Positions 56,714 through 64,000 of a stretch of DNA of 64,000 bases are shown piece by piece. The notes beneath the pieces were generated by a model. The model was not told the origin of the DNA and did not search any database. It saw only the letters and a program-made list of their open reading frames with translations. The position numbers were made by a program, and so were the translations under genes. Source of the DNA: Macrolepiota albuminosa. Lineage: Eukaryota; Basidiomycota; Agaricomycetes; Agaricales; Agaricaceae. The stretch is from the NCBI GenBank assembly GCA_027475525.1, contig JAMWFC010000065.1, forward strand, positions 748,188-812,187, read 5' to 3'. The first letter of the stretch is position 1. Every line of letters starts with the position of its first letter.

Positions 56714-56813
56714 NNNNNNNNNNNNNNNNNNNNNNNNNNNNNNNNNNNNNNNNNNNNNNNNNNNNNNNNNNNNNNNNNNNNNNNNNNNNNNNNNNNNNNN
56801 NNNNNNNNNNNNN
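56714..56813. other. Assembly gap, 100 N
   Basis: Exactly 100 undetermined bases; a round size suggests a gap of unknown length. Confidence 0.98.
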
Positions 56814-57276
56814 GGCCTCACCGGTGATGCTTTATCAGCCAAGACTACGGATGAACTTAAAGGCCTTGCAATGCAACATTGGATGTCTAACGGAAAGGCT
56901 CTGCGTATTGGTCATTCTACATACCCCAAGAATACATTCGGCGATCTGGATTTGTATCCGCAAATGTTTCCTTGGCTGTTCCCCTATGGTCTAGGTGGCA
57001 TAGGCGGTAACAAGTGCAGCGTATCAGTGCGTATCCGCAAATGTTTCCTTGGCTGTTCCCCTATGGTCTAGGTGGCATAGGCGGTAACAAGTGCAGCGTA
57101 TCAGTGCGCACGCATAAAGCCAATTTGCTTATGTATCATGATAAACGCTTTCAAACAGATACTGGATTCCCATTCGCTGCCTTCAGCCATGAACAGGTAA
57201 AGGCTGCTACTAGTGGAGGCTATCTAGCAACCACCTGTGGCTACCGCTTATCGGGCCTAATTAGGCATGGAATATA
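56814..57276 (+). pseudogene. Helitron helicase-like N-terminal domain, fragment
   Basis: The frame emerges from the gap as GLTGDALSAKTTDELKGLAM, then LYPQMFPWLFPYGLGGIGG, LLMYHDKRFQTDTGFPFAAF and SHEQVKAATSGGYLA, in the order of the Helitron_like_N domain of fungal Helitrons (rolling-circle Rep/helicase proteins). It ends at TAA after HGI, without the Rep HUH motif or helicase. A 77-bp duplication at 56954 shifts the frame; collapsing it restores it. The 5' part is lost in the gap. Confidence 0.8.
56954..57107. repeat. 77-bp tandem duplication in the Helitron fragment
   Basis: GTATCCGCAAATGTTTCCTT begins at 56954 and 57031. Confidence 0.93.
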
Positions 57277-57304
57277 ATCAGTATTCCACGCCTAGTTAGG
57301 CGTG
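57257..57304. repeat. Paired hairpins at the end of the Helitron fragment
   Basis: GCCTAATTAGGC (perfect palindrome) and CACGCCTAGTTAGGCGTG (8-bp stem) flank a longer arm pairing GGCATGGAATA with TATTCCACGCC. Helitrons carry a 3' hairpin, but the tetranucleotide after the T run is CTTA, not CTRR, so a Helitron terminus is unproven. Confidence 0.5.
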
Positions 57305-57380
57305 TTTTTCTTAACTACACGCTTCCTCTGATAATACCATGATATTTCTCGGACTTTTATTTGAGACTGTTGACTCGGAA

Positions 57381-57740
57381 GTGCCGAGACACGTTGTAGA
57401 CATCGGAAACACTGCATCACCGATATCACGTCGGGTCCTCGTCAGATATAACGCCGCCCGCTGCTCCCGCCCTTTTGCTCATCGTTGCACACGATGAGAA
57501 CACATTCCCCTTCAAATTCCACCGGAAATCTTCGGAAAAAAACCGGGACTCCTGCCGGTGAGTGCCGAGGCACGTTGTAGATGTTGAAAACACTGCATCA
57601 CTGATGATATCACGTTGGGTCCTCATCGGAGCTGCCCGGATATAACGCCGCCCGCTGATCCCGCCCTTTGCTCATCGTTGCACACGATGAGAACACATTC
57701 CCCTTCAAATTTCACCAGAAAACTTTAGAAAAAAGGACTT
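57381..57740. repeat. 181-bp diverged direct repeat
   Basis: GTGCCGAGACACGTTGTAGA at 57381 and GTGCCGAGGCACGTTGTAGA at 57562; both continue through TATAACGCCGCCCGCTG, CATCGTTGCACACGATGAG and TCCCCTTCAAATT with small indels. Lies between the Helitron fragment and the 3' end of the KDZ gene. Confidence 0.8.
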
Positions 57741-57800
57741 GTATTACTAGTATCAACTGATAATATATAATACTTTACAGTTGAAAAGAAAAGCTCTGAA

Positions 57801-60800
57801 CTAAAGATCGGAAGAGATTTGAATAACCTTGTTCACATCTTCTGCTAGCTGAGCATCATCGTCGTCATCACTGCTATCCTCCTCCTCATTACTTTCCACC
57901 TCTTTTGTATCATCTTTGGCCTTTTCCTCAATATCATGAGTGCCATCTTTGTCCACATCCATTGCGTTTATACTAAATTCACAATTAGCTCTGATACCTG
58001 GAATGATAGATCCTGTGAAATCTGGAAAAGTGGCAAGCTTGCGAAGACGGCGCATGTGAAGCTTGTTGAACTGATAAAGACGTTCACGACGCAGATGAAG
58101 TTGATGAGCAAGTACACTATCTTTAGCAGCAGTAACTTCCTCCCTTTCTTTCAGATACATTTCTTCATCATGCATGTAGGTGACAAGTCGCTGAATTTCA
58201 ATGTTGAGCCGATTAATTTCTTCATGGGCTCGCTCGATTTTAAAGTATTTGTCCATCATTATGCGAGCAGCAGGTGTGGCCCAAGCACGTTCACGTACAT
58301 CTTCCCGTGTATCGGATAATAGATCAAAGTCCGCAAGAAAAGCGTACTCCACAACAAGGTCCCATGAAAGCTCGGGACGTGGTGTGTATCGGATAATAGA
58401 TCAAAGTCCGCAAGAAAAGCGTACTCCACAACAAGGTCCCATGAAAGCTCGGGACGTGGTGGAGAAAGAGCACGAGCAGCTATGTTGTACATGTCAAGCG
58501 CATTTCGTATAGCCTGTGATCGAGCCTTAAGAGCAGTACCAATGTGTTTTCGTAACTTGTATCCTATTTTATATTAATGTTAGTTACTGTAATGTAAATT
58601 GTAAAAACCTCAAACATACCCAACTGTGACATATTCATCTTCGTCAATTCAAACATCCTCGACACAACCAATGCCTCTAAATTATCGAGACATCGCTGAT
58701 AACGACGTTTGGCTGACATCTCAGCAGCATTCCTCCACTCAGAGCATATTCGAGTCCACCGTGTCGTAATGCCCAGTTTTAATTCAAGGCCTTGAACAAT
58801 CTTGAGGTCTTTTTCATGCGTTTCAAGAGCATGTCGACGTTGAGTCTCTATAGACCATGTATAGTCTCGTGTATTGTGCGTCTCTGGTGTGATAACAAGC
58901 CACTTCGATTGCGCTTCATCCAGCTTTTTCTGGCTAGCCTCCAAGTTCACCAACTTCTGGTAATACTCCATCTGCAATGTTTCTTTGATCGGCTCCCGAG
59001 ATAATCCCTCAAGATACGCCTTTTCCTCCACTAGCCATTGCTTGAATGTATCAAAACTTTCAATACCTTGATCTCGCATCTGCTTCTCTAATGCCGATTG
59101 ACCATTGATCAGCTTCAATGCTTGTTTGTAGTTATTAATGAGAAAAGTACCTGAAGTTATATAAATCGGAGAAGAGAGTAAACAAAAAGAGAACGTACTA
59201 AGATTTTGATAAGTATCCTGTCTATCCATATGCTTCACATATTCCTGTATGCTCTGTTTTCGGTGAAAAATACTTGCATATCGCACTGACGGCGCAAGAG
59301 CATTGGATTTGGAAAAGAAACGTTCACATCCTTCGAGGTCTTCAAGCCCAAGACCTTCGACATACTTCGCGAGGAATGCAAGTTGACAACGTCGGTTATG
59401 AGCATGTCCATGAAAGCTTCCAACGAGTGACTTGTATTGAAGTTCAGATGCACGAGATCCAAGGGGGCTTTTAGCAAGTGTTGTGCCAAATTTACATCCA
59501 ATATCGTAGCCACCACCAATTCGCATGCCAAAGACATCTAAAAGTTCATTAACCATAGCCAAAGGGTATTTGGCACTTTAACAAAACTTCAAATAAGTAA
59601 AATAATGGAGAAGAGTCACGTATACTCACAGTTCACCACTCTGAACCATATCAGCAATGAGAAGAACAAAGCCATGACGGCAGAGAACTAAGAAGATGCC
59701 AGTCTCATCAAAAATTCCCCACATGCGCGCAGTTAGCTCATCAATCATATTTTTCCATCGTTCTCCGCAAGGATTTGATTCTGATCCTGTTGTGCCTTCA
59801 TCCTGTATTGAATAGTGAGTATAATATAAACATGAAAAGGTAAATGACTTACCGCACTATTCCCTGTTGGCAACATCTCTTGAAGGATGCCTTTAGACCA
59901 TTCATCTACTATCTCCCTACTCAGATAATAATCTCCATCTATCACACGATTATCCCACAACTCCTTTGATGCTCCAGCTGTTAATTCCCCATTTTCATCT
60001 TCAGTAGCTGGCCCTCGACGAATAACACGCTTCAGTGAATCATTTCCATCCATTGTTATCAAAATATCAAAGATCAACGGTTTTTCGCCCTTTAGCTTGT
60101 AAGTACATGCAGGACATGCATGGCGGAGCCTCCACTTGGGTGTATTCCGTTCAAGAGCAGCTTGGACACGTTTCTCTGTTTCTTCACGAATTGACAAGTA
60201 AACATCATATGCAATTGAGAATTGTTTACTGAGATATGGTTTAAATGGAGCGCCATGTAAGTCGCATAAGCTTTTGACAAATGGTTGAATAGTCAGATGA
60301 GGGCATCGAAGATGAGCGGTGCGATATAATTCAATAGCTCGTATGGCAAACGCAATGTCGGGATGATATGGAGCTGCAGGGATGAGGCCGCGTTCAATCA
60401 GAGAGGCAGCAATTGTCTCGCTTCCCTGAAGCATGGGTACATCTAGAGGATAAGTTTCTGACAGACATCAGAAGGTTATAACCATATATAAAGAGTGTAT
60501 AACTCACCAAATAAGTCAACAACCTGAATAACCCGTGTCTCCTGAATTACTGCACTTTCACTCAAGGGAGCTGCAAGCGCCTCTCCTGACACTCCGCATG
60601 CTTTACTCCATCTCAAATATGCATCAACCATCGCATTCAATTGAGTGGTAAACCCAAGGTTTCGACGGATAATCACATCCCGACGGGCACGGTAGTCTTT
60701 TTGTCTTCTTCGTGGCCGTAGCTCCTCTTCAAGAAGCTCTTGAAATTCTCCACCCGCATGACTCAGATTGATTGAGTCCTGGCCATTCATGACAGCGTCG

Positions 60801-61089
60801 ATGTCGACCCAGTCTGTATTGTCTTGGTCTCGACTATTGTCTTTGGGAATGTCTTGAAGTTCATCGAGTAATTTTTGCCATTTTTCATCCCGTGCTAATG
60901 TTTTTAGTGAATACTTCAGACAACAAAATACAGAGAACATTACGCACCTTCCTGACGTTCTCGTAGTTCCTTGTTCTGACGCACTCGGAATGCACGTAAG
61001 CCTGACCGACTGAGTGTTTGTACAGAATTTGAAGACTCTCCACCAAAGATCTTGAACTTTCCCTTGGTCGTTTTTCGTTGGCGGAGCAT
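57801..61089 (-). CDS. KDZ-family DNA transposase, intact after collapse of a 77-bp artefact
   Basis: DDE transposase of the Kyakuja-Dileera-Zisupton superfamily; cuts and pastes its own element. Exons (descending): 61089-60948, 60894-60508, 60442-59853, 59802-59630, 59575-59199, 59150-58620, 58563-57801. Six introns of 48-65 bp with good signals keep the frame; with the 77-bp repeat at 58307 collapsed the CDS is 2886 nt, 961 aa. The N-terminal basic region (RQRKTTKGKFKIFGG) is followed by a cysteine motif (HACPACTYKLKGEKP, LITMDGNDSLKRV), then catalytic D405 (WGIFDETGIF), D455 (YDIGCKF) and E515 (GCERFFSKSNAL), the HGHAHNRRCQL block, long coiled-coil helices and an acidic tail (ESNEEEDSSDDDDDAQ). 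The start is the ATG at 61089; the frame is open further up, so a longer N-terminus is possible. Transcribed away from the TET/JBP-like gene across about 355 bp. Confidence 0.93.
58307..58460. repeat. 77-bp tandem duplication in the last exon of the KDZ gene
   Basis: GTGTATCGGATAATAGATCA begins at 58307 and 58384. It would truncate the protein; collapsing it restores the frame to the stop at 57801. Confidence 0.93.
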
Positions 61090-61443
61090 GGATACAGTGC
61101 CACGGTACTGGTTACTACCAGCCACAGTTTTCAGACATGTGATCACACACGACGTGTCTTCCATGTGATCGTGAAAAGTTTTCACTTGTTCGCGACTATT
61201 CTGCCCCTCGATATCGTGTAACACACTTGGTGAGTGGTTTGCTTTCTGCTGCTCACCGCCTCCCTCTCTACAGCGCACTTGGTTCCTTTAGGGATCACCC
61301 CTGGGACCAAGAAAACAAGTGCGCTGTTGAGTTTGAGACAGCAAGCAGCCAGTCGTGTTTATTTGTGCAATCTATTGATTATGGTCTTTGCAGGGTCTGC
61401 AACCGCAACATTTTGCATGCATTCGGTCAGTACCTTGCCATCC
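61090..61443. promoter_or_regulatory. Shared divergent promoter region, KDZ and TET/JBP-like genes
   Basis: The only DNA between the two divergent start codons. Open frames run into it from both sides (minus to 61278, plus from 61234), so either gene may start further upstream. Confidence 0.5.
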
Positions 61444-62966
61444 ATGATACTTAAACTTACTCCACTGCCGCAGACACGTTCAGGCGCCATATTTTCACCC
61501 TATGATCTCATTCCTATCTACTGCTCGGACAGTGTCGACTTCCCCGCCCTCCTCCGCAACTCCCTGGCGGACGAGGCCACCTGCCTCGAGGATATTGAAA
61601 CGTACGACCACCCACGACGCTCTTTTTCACCAACGCCGGCCCCTGACGTGGAACAATTGCTGCCACGTATGCCGACACCCACGCCGGATGAGGGACCAAC
61701 GCTCCCGCGTCTTTGTACCACGACCCTCCACGACCAAACGCCCTTCCATAGCACCAACCGTCGCCACGCCAAACGGCGCAAAAAACGTGCAGAACACATC
61801 GCTAAGGAAGGACACGTCCCACGCAAACGGACCATAGAACGTTATCAGTATGACGCCCCGCCCATCTACACTGATCTCGATACTATGTCCCTTCCTGTTG
61901 CCAAGGGCGCTTATCATGCCAAGAATGGCGGAAGTAGGCACGGAGACAAGAAGGCTTGGACGCCGGAGGAGCTTGCTGCAGAGGGGTTATCGCTTGTTCG
62001 TTGGGATGGCACGTAAGTATCCTGTTGCCTTTCCTTCCGGTCACTTCTAAGGGCCCGAGCAGGAAGAGTCACCCGGTGGTGGACAAGGATGGTAGAGTAA
62101 TCACTGTTCTTGTAGGCCAGCTGCAGGACAACACCTACGGTGCCTCTGTCAAAGCTGCGTACGACGCCATTATGCGTGGGGGTTCGGCTGCACACTTTCA
62201 ACAAGACAAGATTTACCATCGCTGCGGCACTTATCCCGCCATCCATGTCGGCATTTCGCATGGCAAGGGGACCATACGGCCGGTGAAATTTGATAACGGC
62301 CAACATACTGCATTGGCTGACAGCCTTGTTGCTGACCCCAATATTCAACGCCTGGCAGCTTTCATGAGCGGTATGTATATCTACATAAACAACGTGTAAG
62401 CATATCCATCTGAATATCCGTCTTTAGCTAGCTTTCAAGGGTGGGCTCCAAAGCTTTATAATTACTATCGCGAGCGCCTTGATTCTCTCCGCACCCATAC
62501 GCCAACTCTATACCATATCTTTCCTCGCAGCATTTTTCCAGCAGCAACGTTCAATATTGGCCCCAGAGTTTGGACATATCGTCACCGTGATGTTTTGAAC
62601 TGTCCATTTGGGTGGTGTGGCATTCAGGCCCTTGGACGATTTGATCCAGCTAGAGGGGGCCACCTCATTTTGTGGGACCTCGGGATATATGTAGAGTTTC
62701 CTGCTGGATCCCTCATTCTTTTACCATCTGCTACGATTTCGCATTCAAATATCCCTGTTCAAGCAGGAGATACTCGTGCCTCTTCTACTCAGTACTGTGC
62801 TGGTGGATTGTTTCGATATGTTGATAACAATTTTCGAACAGAGGGGGAGTATCGAGTGGAGGATCCTGCGGGGTATGAGAAGATGTGTTTAGCAAAGGTA
62901 TCGCGTTGGGAAATGGGACTTAGTCTATTCAGTAAAATTGAAGATTTTAGAAGACCAGTTGTTTAG
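61444..62966 (+). CDS. TET/JBP-like 2-oxoglutarate-Fe(II) dioxygenase
   Basis: Family known to oxidise 5-methylcytosine or thymine in DNA. Exons 61444-62012, 62060-62370, 62428-62966 (1419 nt, 472 aa). Intron 1 (62013-62059) has donor GTAAGT, branch CTAAG and acceptor GAG; the nearer TAAG acceptor would break the frame. Intron 2 (62371-62427) is GTATGT...TTTAG. The N-terminus is Pro-rich with a basic block (NRRHAKRRKKRAEHIAKEGH), then KAWTPEELAAEGLSLVRWDG. The catalytic double-stranded beta-helix shows the iron HxD H346/D348 in TYRHRDVLNCPFGW, then RFDPARGGHLILWDLG, distal iron ligand H399 in PSATISHSN and 2OG-binding R410 in GDTRASSTQYCAGGLFRYVD. All expected ligands are present. ATGs at 61381 and 61417 are also in frame, so the start is uncertain. 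Paired divergently with a KDZ transposase, an arrangement reported for fungal TET/JBP genes. Substrate inferred from family only. Confidence 0.88.
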
Positions 62967-63468
62967 CCTGGTGTTGTGAATGAATCATTTGGTTGTACTC
63001 AATTAACGAAATGTGAAAAGTGGTGCAGTCAAATGATTTGACAACATGCAATTTGGATGACCAAACACAAACTCGTATGTAAACCTTGAGCTCAATTTTG
63101 GTCTCTCATGGATAACTTTTGCTACACCTTGAAATGCTTAATCATACTGATCGAAAGCCATGCTTTTCTATCGTCTAATGATACCATTGGATAGTCACAG
63201 GGGTCCTTCTAGCGCATCATATTGTATTTCAATGAATCTCAATTGAGTACGAACTAGCCATTTTGAAATGCAACTTGTTTTTCTTCTGATTTCGACAAAG
63301 TCCTCAACTTCACTTTAAGAAATTGGTAAAATTCACAAAAGCAACTCAACAAGCAGCTCATGGACTCGAAATTATAGACTTGTAAGTACAAAAAATTCAT
63401 GTCAATGATGTATTAGAACGAAAAAAACTACAAAACACCAAAGCTACTGATTAAAATATGGATACAAG
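62967..63468. other. Intergenic DNA
   Basis: No ORF; AT-rich 3' flank of the dioxygenase gene. Confidence 0.6.
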
Positions 63469-64000
63469 TCAGTCGCATGAAACCTCGCCTTCCATATAAC
63501 AGCGTGTAAAGATCATTGCTGCAGATGCCAATCCTGTAGTCCAAAAAAGTGCAGGGCTAGGGTGTTGACCAATGGCAGCGGCTGCAGCATTTCTATGAAT
63601 TAAAGATTAGTATACAAACAGGCAAAATTGACAAAAGTATGGACCATCCTTTGTAGATACCTGGCATCGCGCCTCGAACAACCACCCAATGACATTCTTC
63701 ATCACCAATCTCTGTCTGAGTAGAATGCGTGGTCAAAGATGAACTGGCCTGAGAATGCATCAGGGATGTTGATGAAGAAGCCTTCGAAAAGGCAGAGCGC
63801 TTTGAAGACATGTTTGGCCACTTGATAGGCTCAATAAAGCCATCAGACAGGTACATATCGTCATCGTCAGTGGTGAATTTTACAGACTGTTGAGTGCTGA
63901 AGCCTCTGTAAGGTCTTGGAGACCGCTGATAAGATGGTAGAGAAGATAGATCACGATCGGTCAAATCATTGTTGTTGTCGCCTTGCTCGTATTGTACTTG
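63469..64000 (-). CDS. Partial gene at right edge, possible viroplasmin-like (RNase H1 N-terminal) domain
   Basis: The frame is open to the right edge; Ser/Thr-rich sequence (SKRSAFSKASSSTSLMHSQ) leads to GDEECHWVVVRGAMPGIY, which resembles the start of the small viroplasmin-like domain. An intron probably ends at TTCATAG (63593), after which AAAAAIGQHPSPALFWTTGL ... GEVSCD runs to TGA at 63469-63471; the donor is ambiguous (GTATCT or GTCCAT), and neither choice joins the two frames cleanly. The family call is tentative; it could also be a pseudogene. Confidence 0.45.

Noticed and set aside
56814..57304. Complete Helitron
   Set aside because: Only the N-terminal helicase-like domain is present, the 5' side is lost in the gap, and the hairpin is not followed by CTRR.
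61234..61443. Starting the dioxygenase at 61234
   Set aside because: The frame opens there with GTG, not ATG; in-frame ATGs occur at 61381, 61417 and 61444, and 61444 was taken as the most conservative.

Overview
The window is a piece of a filamentous-fungal nuclear genome, almost certainly an agaricomycete (mushroom-forming basidiomycete). The reasons are short spliceosomal introns of about 45-65 bp in every host-like gene, a KDZ transposase beside a TET/JBP-type dioxygenase, a GH11 xylanase with a fungal CBM1 module, and chromodomain Ty3/Gypsy retrotransposons. The species cannot be named from the sequence. About 48 of the 64 kb is nested transposable-element DNA.

Layout. 1-3644: 5' end of Ty3/Gypsy element B (minus strand; gag-protease plus 5' LTR). 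3646-4969: GC-rich coiled-coil ORF on the plus strand with two small introns and an internal 346-bp duplication. 5214-13370: decayed Ty3/Gypsy element A (minus strand; gag, two protease domains, RT, RNase H, integrase, chromodomain, 5' LTR). 13371-20777 and 32433-33264: element C (plus strand; 5' truncated), carrying a third ORF after pol. 20778-32427: an 11.65-kb element D with both LTRs and a 5-bp target duplication, inserted in minus orientation inside the third ORF of element C. 33.3-45.9 kb: old AT-rich debris (KDZ relic, tRNA-derived SINE copies, relic of the C/D lineage). 45.9-48.2 kb: three-deep LTR nest.

The right-hand 15 kb is gene-bearing: GH11-CBM1 xylanase (49308-50272, minus), a 16-exon aldehyde dehydrogenase (52314-54666, plus), a minisatellite split by a solo LTR, a 100-base gap, a Helitron fragment, then a divergent pair: an intact 7-exon KDZ transposase (57801-61089, minus) and a 3-exon TET/JBP-like 2OG-Fe(II) dioxygenase (about 61444-62966, plus). 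A partial gene runs off the right edge.

Three window-wide patterns matter for anyone using this annotation. First, at 16 places a segment is repeated directly with a period of exactly 77 bp. Collapsing one copy restores the frame wherever the repeat lies in a coding region, so I read these as un-collapsed 77-base assembly overlaps, not biology; they make several sound ORFs look broken. Second, nearly all true premature stops in elements A, C and D are TGA, in many cases where a related sequence has Arg, and the two LTRs of D differ only at sites explained by CpG loss: a strong sign of cytosine-methylation decay. Third, the C/D lineage carries a large ORF of unrecognised function after pol, seen in three independent copies. 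Coordinates of spliced genes were worked out by hand from frame and splice signals and have not been checked against transcripts.
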